NCBI RefSeq assembly: GCF_900114435.1
Contig: NZ_FOZK01000004.1
Coordinates: forward strand, 62,001 to 126,000
DNA length: 64,000 nt
Direction of reading: 5' to 3'
Origin: Halomicrobium zhouii
GTDB lineage: Archaea; Halobacteriota; Halobacteria; Halobacteriales; Haloarculaceae
Notes under the pieces: generated by a model
Seen by the model: only the letters and a program-made list of their open reading frames with translations
Told to the model about the DNA's origin: nothing
Database searches by the model: none
Part shown: in pieces, positions 17,020 to 25,077 of the stretch
Layout: every line of letters begins with the position of its first letter
How positions within the stretch are numbered: the stretch's first letter is position 1
Position numbers and translations under genes: made by a program

Positions 17020-17844
17020 TCACCGACTTCGACGACCGTCGGGCAACCGCCCGTCGGGCCGGGGAACCAGCCCGGCCTCGATCTCCAGGCCGACACGTCG
17101 GAGGTGCTTACACCGGTCGGCAGTGTCGGGGCAGCTACAGGACTCCGCGGCGACGTCGACGTCGTAGTAGCTGTCGGAGGCGGAGTGAACTTGGTACACG
17201 CCACCTTTCCGGAGGAGAGAGACGTCCATGTCCTCAGTCTTCGCGCGTTCCGTCCGGGGCTGGTCTGCATCCGAGACAGCGAACGGATCGTCACGGGAGG
17301 GTTCGGCATCGTCCCCCGGAACTGCGAGCGCCCCGCCATCAGTGGCGACGTCGGGCTGGTCTCGGTCGTTGACGCTCGTCCAGCGGGCGTCAGTGATGGA
17401 GATACCGCCGTCGATGCGGTCGGTCGATAGCGGTCCGATTGAGAGAGCATCGGCCAGCCGAAGAACATCCCACGGAGAGGCCATCGCCGGCAGGTTGACC
17501 GTGAACTCGTGCTCGTCGACCCGTTCGATCGTGTAGCGACCACGCGGGAAATCGTCGGTGACGAACGCGGCGACGCGGTAGACGTTCAGGCCGGTCATGG
17601 CGCGACTCTGCGTATGGTCGAGCCGGTCGCGACACCGGTCGGACGACGGTCCCTGCACGTCGACGACCGCGACGGCGCCGGTCTGACAATCCCCGCAGCC
17701 GAAGAGGAGTGTCTGCCGGTTCGGGGCGGAGTGCTGGCTCCGGCGTTCGAGGGAACTGCCGCAGACGGCGCAATAGTCGACGGCGTCGGGAAGCTGGCTG
17801 AGCGATTCGGCGCTGCTGCTCACGGATGTGTCGTCTGTCGACAT
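17020..17844 (-). CDS. SWIM zinc-finger protein, 3' end possibly frameshifted
   Basis: 274 residues from ATG 17844 (MSTDDTSVSSSAESLS). A first zinc site, YCAVCGSS ... FGCGDCQTG, lies near the N terminus; a SWIM motif CSCPDTADRCKHLRRV lies near the C terminus (CxCxnCxH). Between them is a disordered acidic linker. SWIM domains bind DNA or protein; haloarchaeal plasmids carry many such genes. After LPDG the present frame stops quickly, while the neighbouring frame continues TVEVGDETLR, matching what one expects after LPDG; a one-base frameshift near 17,040 is likely. The start is supported by the CTCCGGAG leader, which is shared with tfb. Confidence 0.75.
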   Translation of the reverse strand: MSTDDTSVSSSAESLSQLPDAVDYCAVCGSSLERRSQHSAPNRQTLLFGCGDCQTGAVAVVDVQGPSSDRCRDRLDHTQSRAMTGLNVYRVAAFVTDDFPRGRYTIERVDEHEFTVNLPAMASPWDVLRLADALSIGPLSTDRIDGGISITDARWTSVNDRDQPDVATDGGALAVPGDDAEPSRDDPFAVSDADQPRTERAKTEDMDVSLLRKGGVYQVHSASDSYYDVDVAAESCSCPDTADRCKHLRRVGLEIEAGLVPRPDGRLPDGRRSR

Positions 17845-17874
17845 TGGAAGCTCCGGAGCGCGCACGGCGTGCGC
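17845..17874 (-). promoter_or_regulatory. Hairpin plus CTCCGGAG leader of SWIM gene
   Basis: Reading toward ATG 17844: stem GCGCAC-GCC-GTGCGC (17,860-17,874), CTCCGGAG (17,851-17,858), TTCCA, ATG. The order hairpin, CTCCGGAG, TTCCAATG is the same as upstream of tfb (803-832) although the stem bases differ, pointing to structure conservation. GGAG lies six bases from the start and can serve as ribosome binding site. Confidence 0.5.
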
Positions 17875-17982
17875 CCTCCACCCCGCGAGGGCAAACAAAT
17901 ACCGTCGAGGCGGCTGGATTCTACAGGCCGAAGGGAGTGCTCGAAGCGCCGAGGCTCAGGCGACGAGTCGGGCCCGCCGGGA

Positions 17983-18906
17983 CTAGCCGTCGGGACCGTC
18001 GTCCCACGGATATCGTCCGTACTCATCGTAAAATGCCGATAGCTGTCGTTCGTGCTCGGCAGCGGGCCCGCCGGGGAGCGTGGTCTGGACCGGCGTGCCG
18101 TCGGGCCCGGGGATCACATCGGAATCCTTCTCGGAAGAATCACCGTCCGGGTCGGGACCGTAGGCTGGCCGGCCACAGCGGCGACAGACCCAGATGGGTC
18201 GCTCGAGTTCGGGGATAGAACGCGGCGCACCACCCCATCCGACGAAGGCGTGGGGCGTCGCAACCGCTCGGCAGTCACAGGTAAGCTGGGACTTCGGCCC
18301 GTCCGGCACATCGACGGAGTGTCGCCGGACGACGCCGGGAACGAGCCAGTACGTCTCGTCGTCAGCACCGTCCTCGACGACGCCATCCACGTCGTCTCGG
18401 CTGACGAGGGGCGTGCCTGCCTCGTCGTACAGGCGAGGCGTCGACGCTGAGGTCTGGGCCGTCTTTTCTAGAGCCGTATCGAGTAACGCACAGCCCCGGT
18501 CCATATCGCGACGGACGGCGGCTGGGAGGTCCCCGCCCCAGTCCGCAACAAGGGGCCCGGCCGGCGAAGACGTGAAATCGTACACGGGCCTGACGTCGCT
18601 GTCGACCACGCCGGGCTCGTCGACGAACGCTTCCTGCAGGGAGAATGCCGCTGTCCCCAGTGCGATCGCCATATACCGAGTGCTGGCTGGAACGAACGCC
18701 AGGACGACCCGCCCGAACGACCAGGAGCCATCGGTCCTCGGAGCGGGTGAACTGTCGACGTCACGGGCGCGATACTGGGCTGGTTGCAGTGCTTCGGGAG
18801 CGTCGTCCGGACACCCGCGTTGCTGGCGTGAGAGATGTCGTCGTCCATCTGTGGAACGCGGTCCCTGTGGGAGTGGCCGCCGTCGGTTCGATTCTCGGCC
18901 AGTCAT
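17983..18906 (-). CDS. Unknown plasmid protein with C-terminal zinc site
   Basis: About 307 residues from ATG 18906 (MTGRESNRRRPLPQ); the frame extends to 18,972. The middle segment SWSFGRVVLAFVPASTRYMA and LPAAVRRDMDRGCALLDTAL is well ordered; further on TYWLVPGVVRRHSVDVPDGP precedes CDCRAVATPHAF and CRRCGRPAYG, a likely zinc-binding quartet. The C-terminal tail is acidic. Not recognised beyond being typical of haloarchaeal plasmids. The N-terminal 60 residues are arginine-rich and may not be coding. Confidence 0.55.
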   Translation of the reverse strand: MTGRESNRRRPLPQGPRSTDGRRHLSRQQRGCPDDAPEALQPAQYRARDVDSSPAPRTDGSWSFGRVVLAFVPASTRYMAIALGTAAFSLQEAFVDEPGVVDSDVRPVYDFTSSPAGPLVADWGGDLPAAVRRDMDRGCALLDTALEKTAQTSASTPRLYDEAGTPLVSRDDVDGVVEDGADDETYWLVPGVVRRHSVDVPDGPKSQLTCDCRAVATPHAFVGWGGAPRSIPELERPIWVCRRCGRPAYGPDPDGDSSEKDSDVIPGPDGTPVQTTLPGGPAAEHERQLSAFYDEYGRYPWDDGPDG

Positions 18907-18992
18907 GGCAGCCACGCTTCCCTCGTCATCCCGTAAAAACCTGGGTATGATTTCCACAAATGCTTGGATCACTAGACATCGCTCCCTTCTAG

Positions 18993-19115
18993 TTCCATCG
19001 CCAGTCGACGCCCCACGACGAAATCATCGACCAGCTGCAGCAGTACGAGGGCGCACGGACGGCCATCATCCTCGATGATGTCGACCAAATCGAAGACTCG
19101 GGGATCATCACCTAG
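18993..19115 (+). pseudogene. Orc1/Cdc6 fragment around Walker B
   Basis: The open stretch reads FHRQSTPHDEIIDQLQQYEG then ARTAIILDDVDQIEDSGIIT and stops. ILDDVDQ is the Walker B region of Orc1/Cdc6 proteins, preceded by the usual helix. There is no start, Walker A or C-terminal domain nearby. It is distinct in sequence from the full gene at 8053-9453, so it derives from another initiator. Confidence 0.6.
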
Positions 19116-19153
19116 GCAGCATTCAGGTCATTTGAGCAAGAAGTTGGAAAGGG

Positions 19154-19546
19154 TCATGATGAGGGGTCTGAGCCGGTAATATTCCGAATATCTGTATCGA
19201 TCTCCTGGCGTCCCAGATGGGTGATTTTGTAGAACGTCTGTCGTCTATCGGTACCTTCGGGCGCACCTGTCCGGGCGACCAGACCAACATCGACGAGTTC
19301 GCCAAGATGATGGCTCAGGTCGAAGCTGTCATCGTCGATGGCAGCAGCAAGTTCCTTGCGTGCCACTTCCTCTCGATCCCAGAGCAGGAACAGGATCGCG
19401 TATCGCCGCTCATCACCGAGTGCTGCCTTGCGGGCAGTGTGGTCCGCGAGCGTGCCCATGCTGTCGTCGAACAGTCGCTGATCAACATACTGTTCTAGAT
19501 CCTCCTCGTCCGGATCTGGGGTTTTGTGGGCAGTTTCAGCGGCCAT
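19154..19546 (-). CDS. ArsR-like winged-helix transcription regulator
   Basis: 130 residues. DERRYAILFLLWDREEVARK, ELAAAIDDDSFDLSHHLGEL, VDVGLVARTGAPEGTDRRQT and FYKITHLGRQEI form a complete winged helix with recognition helix and wing, of the kind common in haloarchaea. It has an acidic N-terminal tail. The target is unknown; no operator is obvious in the 140 bases upstream. Confidence 0.8.
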   Translation of the reverse strand: MAAETAHKTPDPDEEDLEQYVDQRLFDDSMGTLADHTARKAALGDERRYAILFLLWDREEVARKELAAAIDDDSFDLSHHLGELVDVGLVARTGAPEGTDRRQTFYKITHLGRQEIDTDIRNITGSDPSS

Positions 19547-19688
19547 CGTTACGTGGACGTACGATAGGGTTCTATATGAGACTGGCGGTTACAGAGAAAA
19601 TATTCTCTGTATCTGGCCCTTACTTTCTGCACGTGGTTTGCATATTCGATGGACACCTCTTTGACATCCCAAAACAGTAGATACCAGT

Positions 19689-20099
19689 ATGTTTGACGGT
19701 GAAACGAACTTCCAGTACAACGAACGTCCCATCTCCGATATTCTTGCAGAACAAGCCCCCGCACCGCCGAAATTCAGCACTCACAACGACTTTACCGTTT
19801 ACGTCATGGGCCCATACACCGCGTTTAATGCTGAAGTTGCCTATTCTGATGCCGACAAACTCCGAACGCCGTTTCAGGACGACCCGCTCTTCGATCCAGA
19901 CAGTCACGTTACCAACGATGGCAAGGGCGACATGGAACAGGCCCTTCGGGACGTCTGTGCGGACCTTCGCGAGAACCTCAATTGTCGCGCATTCATTGCT
20001 ACCGATATCGACATCCCGACACACGAACAGGCTGAGAAACAGGCCGAAACCAGTAGTGATGATGACCCTGATGGAAAAGGGATGGACCCGCTCGCACAT
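19689..20099 (+). pseudogene. DUF7509-like gene, 5' half (split by IS element)
   Basis: Residues FTVYVMGPYTAFN near position 36 open a nucleoside-deoxyribosyltransferase/TIR-like fold; MEQALRDVCADLRENLNCRA and FIATDIDIPTHEQAEKQAET continue it. The frame runs into IS right-end DNA at 20,100, stopping at once. The 3' half begins at 21,934. Removing the 1,834 bases 20,100-21,933 restores one reading frame (LAH joined to SISIAFAAHSDAVLF) of about 260 residues. The family is often found on haloarchaeal genomes; its role is unknown. Confidence 0.65.
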
Positions 20100-20173
20100 T
20101 GACCTCCTCCCGCGCCTGAAGACGCGGGAATCCCACCACGGGATGTCAGGCCGAGCGAATCGGCCGTGTGGTT

Positions 20174-21412
20174 TCAAGACGCATACGTTCCACGCGTCTC
20201 CTGCTGGGTTTCAGCATCGGCGTGGCTGTCTTGTGGCGCGGTCAAGCGCGCCCCATCCTCAGCCGAGTCATCGTCGTTCTCGTGTTCTCTGGAACGACTC
20301 TCTCCGCTGAGGTAGCGGTCTGCAATGTTCACCGCTCCATTCACGTCTGCTTGATACTCGCCGACCCAGCAGTCGTCGTTCGGACATTTGAACGTCGCTT
20401 GCTTTGGGCGATACGCGACCTCACCGCACGCATGGCACTCTTTCGAGGTGTTGCGTGGATTTACCGTCTCGACAGGGATGCCCTTCTCGACGGCTTTGTA
20501 GCGTATCTGCGCGTGGAGTTTGGCGAACCCCCACCCGTGGAGACGACGGTTCATGTATTCGCCATAGTCCATCGACTCCCGTATGTGCGTCAGGTCTTCC
20601 AGAACCAGAACGGGATTCTCGACGGACTCGGCGTACTCCACGACTTCGCGGGTGACGCGGTGGAACACGTCGTCTATCTGGCTCCACAGGCAGTCACCAT
20701 AGGACTCTGCGATACGTTCGCTTCCGCGCTTCTGAAGCCGTCTCTTGGCGGTGAAGTACGTCTTTCGGAGCCGACGAACAGTTTTCCCCGCGTCGGCCCA
20801 CAGTTCCGGAGCGGTCGGGCAACCGCCGTCGTCGCGGTGACACACCGTGACGAGTGACGCTTCCCCAATATCGACACCGATGGGCGTCCGTTCTTTCGCT
20901 AACAACTCGGAACCGTCCTCCACGTCGCGGGTGGCGGTAACGTGAAGATACCACCTCTCGTTCCGCTGGAAGAGCCGACTCTCACCCATCTCAGCGTCAC
21001 CAGCGTTCACTGCTTCGAGCCAGTCCCGCTGTTCGGGGTTCGGTTGTGCTGGCAGCCAGAGATGGTAGTCTTCGTGGTGCGGGATTTTAACGTACCACTC
21101 GATAGCATTCTCGGGCTTGTGGTTGAGGCGTAGCCCCTCGTTCGTGAACCGAACAGGGTGGTCGTCGTGAAGTTCGCCCGCGTTGTACGTCGTCGTCAAC
21201 TGCGGGACGTACTGTTTGAGTGCGTTCTTCGCGTACCCGGTCAGGTCGTAGTCGACCACCACATCGTTCGCTTCAGTTTGTGTGGCACAGCCAGCATCGA
21301 AGGCAGCCTGAAGCGCCTGCTGGTACGCCTCCTGCGTCTCTCGGAGTTTCTGTTGCTTGTGGGCGTTCGGCTGAACCAGTTTCAGTTCCAGCGTCTTCGT
21401 CAGTTCGGTCAC
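20174..21412 (-). CDS. tnpB: TnpB, RNA-guided nuclease of IS605 element
   Basis: 412 residues. The RuvC-like centre is present: TPIGVDIGEASLV (first Asp), NPVLVLEDLTHI (Glu), and ADVNGAVNIADRY (last Asp). The zinc ribbon CHACG ... CPNDDC lies between the last two. TnpB proteins are guided by an RNA from the element's right end and cut DNA, favouring transposon maintenance. All catalytic residues look intact. The tail after ADRYL is long and polar (EHENDDDSAEDG), as in other haloarchaeal copies. Confidence 0.92.
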   Translation of the reverse strand: MTELTKTLELKLVQPNAHKQQKLRETQEAYQQALQAAFDAGCATQTEANDVVVDYDLTGYAKNALKQYVPQLTTTYNAGELHDDHPVRFTNEGLRLNHKPENAIEWYVKIPHHEDYHLWLPAQPNPEQRDWLEAVNAGDAEMGESRLFQRNERWYLHVTATRDVEDGSELLAKERTPIGVDIGEASLVTVCHRDDGGCPTAPELWADAGKTVRRLRKTYFTAKRRLQKRGSERIAESYGDCLWSQIDDVFHRVTREVVEYAESVENPVLVLEDLTHIRESMDYGEYMNRRLHGWGFAKLHAQIRYKAVEKGIPVETVNPRNTSKECHACGEVAYRPKQATFKCPNDDCWVGEYQADVNGAVNIADRYLSGESRSREHENDDDSAEDGARLTAPQDSHADAETQQETRGTYAS

Positions 21413-21798
21413 GATTCGTCCTCCTCGTGGCGCTGGATGTAGTTCTGGACTGTCTCACTGGAAACCTGCCCAGCTGTTCCTGCATAGTAGCCTCTTGCCC
21501 AGCCAATTTTCTCGTCGTCGTGGTCGGTGTAGCGGTGGTTGTACTTCCGCGAACTGATGCCTTTGAACCAGTTGGCGAGAAGAGAGGGGGCGTGCTTCGG
21601 TGGGCTACTGACGAACAGGTGGATGTGGTCGGGCTGAACGGTCAAGTCGAGTATTTCGAGGCCCTTGTCGTCGGCAATTTCGTGAAGGATGGTTCGCACA
21701 CGGTCGGCGACTTCGTCGACGAGTACCGTGTCACGGTACTTCGATAGCCACACTATGTGGTAGTTGAGGTTGTAAGTCGCGTGCCGTGTGGTCTTCAT
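21409..21798 (-). CDS. tnpA: TnpA, IS200-type Y1 HUH transposase
   Basis: 129 residues, usual length. The HUH pair is HIH in VQPDHIHLFVSSPPKHAPS, and the catalytic tyrosine lies in SSETVQNYIQRH near the C terminus. LNYHIVWLSKYRDTVL opens the protein as in the family. Cuts and rejoins single-stranded ends during replication-coupled transposition. It overlaps tnpB by 4 bases. Confidence 0.93.
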   Translation of the reverse strand: MKTTRHATYNLNYHIVWLSKYRDTVLVDEVADRVRTILHEIADDKGLEILDLTVQPDHIHLFVSSPPKHAPSLLANWFKGISSRKYNHRYTDHDDEKIGWARGYYAGTAGQVSSETVQNYIQRHEEDES

Positions 21799-21933
21799 CC
21801 GTGCTTCACACTATCAACGCTTGTGTCTTAATATCTTCGTTGAGCATTGGAAATCTAGCGATTTCGGAACTCGTGGACGCACACTATGCCTATCGCTTGA
21901 CCTCCGCCTAAAGACGGAGGTATGTGCTATCGG

Positions 21934-22302
21934 TCTATATCAATCGCGTTCGCTGCCCACAGCGACGCCGTTTTATTTCTATTCACACAGGGTGGCCTCA
22001 CAACCGGTGTCGGCGCGGAAACTGGCGGAATCCTCGGTGAGTTTCACCTCCGTCGAGGGAATCCTGCGCTTACGCACAAGCCAGGTCAGCGCATCGGTCT
22101 CTACCTGGATGAGAATTTCAGCAGCGCCACTATCGACGAACTCCCGAGAGGCTACGACATTCAATACAACTCGTTCGCTACAAAGAGTGGCCTCCACGAA
22201 AAAGTCCGCAACTGGCTCGATAGTCTTGACCGGGAAACCCGCGACACAGACCTTCCGGTATTCGTTCCCGGAGAGACCTACTCGTCTGGTACTGATGCGT
22301 AA
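21934..22302 (+). pseudogene. DUF7509-like gene, 3' half
   Basis: Continues the gene cut at 20,099: SDAVLFLFTQGGLTTGVGAE, TGGILGEFHLRR, RIGLYLDENFSSATIDELPR and YDIQYNSFATKSGLHEKVRN. GVGAETG is the substrate-pocket region of the fold. A start at 21,922 exists by chance inside the IS left end. Without the 5' half the domain is incomplete. Confidence 0.65.
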
Positions 22303-22473
22303 TCTCCTCACTCGGTGACTATTCGGAGAGATTGTTCAGTGGGTGCTGGGCCCTTCACTACATCAGAATCCTCCAGTTATCGGGCCAGGACCTGGAAACC
22401 GCAGGACAAGCGAGACTCAGTTTTGTCACCCCATATTTAATTCCATTCTTCGATATGTCGAATACACCATCAC

Positions 22474-23046
22474 ATGTACGCGATGGCAGGAACACTGCTG
22501 ACGTTCATCGGTATCTCATTGCTGCTCCCTCACTGGTCGGTACAATTGTACAACGTGCTACATCGGATTCCGCCGTTTTCGACGATTGAAAAGGGGGGCC
22601 GCCAGCTCTACGAGACGGACGGGAAACTCACAAGTGAAGACCCTGGATTCGAGAAGATTCGGGCTGCGCTCCAGCGAGAGTGGCGAACATACAAGCCGCC
22701 CAGCGATCCCGGTTTTTTGTGGAAGATCGGTGCAGAGATTACCTTTCTGCAGAGGACTGATCTTGGACCATACGAGGGATATACACTCCTCAGTATCGAG
22801 AAACAGGGAGAGCACTATCTGGGCAATTCGGGGATTGTGCTTCGAATGATTCCACCAGAGGCGGTCGATTCGCTCGGTGCAAGCACCGAATCGAGTGATG
22901 AACAAGTGCCCGTGAGTGAAATCGAGATGCGGAATGGCCCGTTTCTCGAGGCGATCGAGCGCTACAAAGGGAGCCTCGTATTGAAGCTGTCAGTTGTGTG
23001 TTTTACTTCGGGACTCGTGCTTCTCGGTGCAGCAGATATCCTCTAA
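22474..23046 (+). CDS. Membrane protein of unknown function
   Basis: 190 residues with a hydrophobic N-terminal segment (AGTLLTFIGISLLLPHWSVQ) and another at the very C terminus (LVLKLSVVCFTSGLVLLGAA), framing a soluble central domain with mixed charge. Start is ATG 22474 or 22483. No family is recognised. The two-anchor layout suggests a loop domain on one membrane face. Confidence 0.55.
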   Translation: MYAMAGTLLTFIGISLLLPHWSVQLYNVLHRIPPFSTIEKGGRQLYETDGKLTSEDPGFEKIRAALQREWRTYKPPSDPGFLWKIGAEITFLQRTDLGPYEGYTLLSIEKQGEHYLGNSGIVLRMIPPEAVDSLGASTESSDEQVPVSEIEMRNGPFLEAIERYKGSLVLKLSVVCFTSGLVLLGAADIL

Positions 23047-23280
23047 GTGGGGCAATCGAACCTAGCTCAGCCGAACTGACTCAAGCGTATCTCGGTACGT
23101 CTCCTCGTTTCCACTCTTCCCCCACCGATCTCCGTCGTACGCGGGTTCACAGACTCAGTCATATATGGGCCGCTATCGACTCGCCACCCCAAGCGTTCGA
23201 ACGCCTGAGAACGCCTCGCGCGAGATAAAATCTCGAAATTGAATTGGCGTAGCGGTCATGTAGCTGCCGAATTCGAGGTA

Positions 23281-23304
23281 TTTACAGATCGATAACGGGG
23301 GGTG
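23281..23304 (-). repeat. Isolated ORB-like box
   Basis: TTTACAGATCGATAACGGGG plus GGTG: the same core as the boxes around the Orc gene with two changes, but 12 kb away. It may be a relic of another origin. Confidence 0.4.
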
Positions 23305-23480
23305 TTGTCGGGTTCTGATTGGGCCGAAACCGGAATCCAAGTCCAAGCGAGAAACGCCGATCAATTTCACCCAAGTAGTTGGCTTATGCGTTGTCGATTG
23401 GGTAAGATGAATATATGGCGAGCGACGACCGCCCCGGGTGTATCACCTAAGTGGATAGCTCGCAACGGTTTCAGTATCCG

Positions 23481-23693
23481 ATGGCACGAGTTTGCCAGGA
23501 GTGCGATTTGCGCCTCCATCCCGAGTGCGATGACGATCGATGCCAGACCTGCAGTAACACATCAGCTGACGATGGGTGTACTCGATCAGTATCGGTTCGG
23601 GGAATTCACAGGGCTCAAAAGCAATTTCGGATGGAGGCCAAAGCGTGTGGATGCCCAGATTGCGTCGGCCTGCTTCGAAATATTCAGTTTTGA
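23481..23693 (+). CDS. Possible small zinc-finger protein
   Basis: About 70 residues: MARVCQECDLRLHPECDDDR, CQTCSNTS, then ACGCPDCVGLL. Eight cysteines in CxxC-like pairs would suit a double zinc finger, a class common among haloarchaeal microproteins. Codon usage is not decisive and the overlapping frame is longer, so this remains weak. Confidence 0.22.
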   Translation: MARVCQECDLRLHPECDDDRCQTCSNTSADDGCTRSVSVRGIHRAQKQFRMEAKACGCPDCVGLLRNIQF

Positions 23694-24052
23694 ACTGCTA
23701 GCCGGTACACCCGGACCTAAAAATGAGGAAATTAGCGGTGAAGTGAAATACAGGAATTCCCGCGACATCAAGATGAATTGAACGGACACAGGCGCCGCCG
23801 GTCAACACTGCCTTTTGCCGGTTTCACTCCAGTTGGACGTACTAGGGTGAACAGTGCCTAACAGCGGAACCAGTGGGGTGGGTGCGATGGCTAGGTCACC
23901 TCCAGCCATGCCATCTGTGCGTGCATTGATCGGTACCAGAGAAACCGAACGCTCCAATTATACTTCTTCAAGTTCCACCGCCTTCGTGTAATATCCGCAG
24001 CCTAGACAGCAGATATTAATATAGGATTTCGCCACACGAGTAAGTAGCAGCG

Positions 24053-24565
24053 ATGGCCAATCGGAGTGAGAAGGTCGAGTTCTACGTGACGCCGGACAAG
24101 AAGCAGGAGATAGTACAGGCGGCGGACGAGGCTGAGACGACCGTCTCGACGTGGTGTGCAAGTCGGATCGACGAAATCCTCCACAACGACGCACTCGAGG
24201 CGAAGTCACAGGAGCACCAGGCGGAACAACGACTCCAAGAACTGATCGCCCGCGCAACGGACGAGATTGAGGCGGCGGCCGAAGACCTCCGCGAGACGCA
24301 GATCAAGTCGGGCGTGTACTCCATCGCCACCTGGGAACTAGTCAAACAGGACATCGGCGAGGTACAGCGCCAGGACGCCCTCTCCGACGCGGCGAGCCGG
24401 GTCCGGGATACCGATGCGCTCGATATCGACATCGAGGTCACAGAGTCCACGGCAGCGAGCCAGTCGACGGCGGGTACCGAGTCGACGACGGAGTCAGCGA
24501 CGACAGCAGCGGCTGATTCGGACGGGGAATCAACAGCCGATGACGGAAAATGGTGGAATCAATGA
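24053..24565 (+). CDS. Ribbon-helix-helix mobilisation accessory protein (MobC-like)
   Basis: 170 residues. KVEFYVTPDKKQEIVQAADE and ETTVSTWCASRIDEIL form a ribbon-helix-helix DNA-binding domain; a long helix follows (EHQAEQRLQELIARATDEIE) and then a low-complexity S/T/A tail. Its stop overlaps the relaxase start in ATGA, so both are translated together. RHH accessory proteins bind the transfer origin and help the relaxase nick; this role is inferred from position and fold. Confidence 0.7.
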   Translation: MANRSEKVEFYVTPDKKQEIVQAADEAETTVSTWCASRIDEILHNDALEAKSQEHQAEQRLQELIARATDEIEAAAEDLRETQIKSGVYSIATWELVKQDIGEVQRQDALSDAASRVRDTDALDIDIEVTESTAASQSTAGTESTTESATTAAADSDGESTADDGKWWNQ

Positions 24566-25077
24566 TCGTCAAGACCGACTTCCAGCGTGGGGACGCTGGC
24601 GCTCTCGTCGACTACATCAAGTACGACCGGAAGGCAGAGGAGCAGCGCGTGCCGGTGCGGGATCCGTCCGGTCGCGACCTCAGCGACGCCGACCTCGAAC
24701 AGTTTGTCGAGCGGTCGGAAGCGAAAGGGATGGAACGCCACTTCATCATCTCCCCTGACCCGGACGCGACCATGTCGTCGACAGACCTCGACCGGGGGAC
24801 ACGCCGGCTACTGAGCGACTGGCGCTCTGGGCGACCATCAGCGAGTTACGTCTACGCGATTCACGACGCTGGTGAGAAACCACACGTCCACGCCGCGGTC
24901 ATCGGGCAGGAGCGCGACCTCTGGATGGGGCGGGACGACGTCGTCGAGTTGCGGGAGCAGGCGCGCGACGCCTTCCGCGAAGCCGATCGATTGCCCACGA
25001 GGGAGCGCCAACAGCAGGGCGAACGGGAAGCCATACCGGAATCAGCACGGGGCCCGAGTCGCGACGATGTCGAGTGA
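24562..25077 (+). CDS. Relaxase/mobilisation nuclease (HUH type)
   Basis: 171 residues from ATG 24562 (MIVKTDFQRGDAGALVDYIK). GMERHFIISPDPDATMSSTD and YVYAIHDAGEKPHVHAAVIG match the relaxase core, with HVH as the metal-binding pair. A catalytic tyrosine candidate is in VDYIKYDRKAE near the N terminus, as in MOB relaxases. It would nick one strand at oriT and lead DNA into a recipient. It is short compared with bacterial relaxases, but this compact form is usual in haloarchaeal plasmids as far as I know. It overlaps the coupling protein gene by 11 bases. Confidence 0.75.
   Translation: MIVKTDFQRGDAGALVDYIKYDRKAEEQRVPVRDPSGRDLSDADLEQFVERSEAKGMERHFIISPDPDATMSSTDLDRGTRRLLSDWRSGRPSASYVYAIHDAGEKPHVHAAVIGQERDLWMGRDDVVELREQARDAFREADRLPTRERQQQGEREAIPESARGPSRDDVE

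Larger units (their letters stand above)
20100..21933 (-). mobile_element. Complete IS200/IS605-family element
   Basis: Carries tnpA and tnpB on the minus strand with the 4-base gene overlap. The right end (20,101-20,133) holds CCTCCTCCCGCGCCTGAAGA then CGCGGG, with a CCCGCG/CGCGGG hairpin; the left end (21,898-21,920) holds ACCTCCGCCTAAAGACGGAG, a CCTCCG/CGGAGG hairpin. No target duplication is seen, as expected for HUH single-strand transposition. Its edges were set by restoring the host gene frame, so each may be off by a few bases. Confidence 0.85.
23047..24052. other. 1 kb region with no firm gene
   Basis: Lower-GC stretch without a convincing gene. It contains an ORB-like box at 23,281 and one small cysteine-rich frame (23,481-23,693). 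The region before 24,053 has the AT-rich sequence tattaatatagg (24,011-24,022), the probable promoter of the mobilisation operon, about 30 bases before its first ATG. Confidence 0.4.

Noticed and set aside
23302-23781. 159-codon plus-strand frame
   Set aside because: Codon use and composition are not haloarchaeal; the overlapping small cysteine-rich frame is a slightly better, still weak, candidate.
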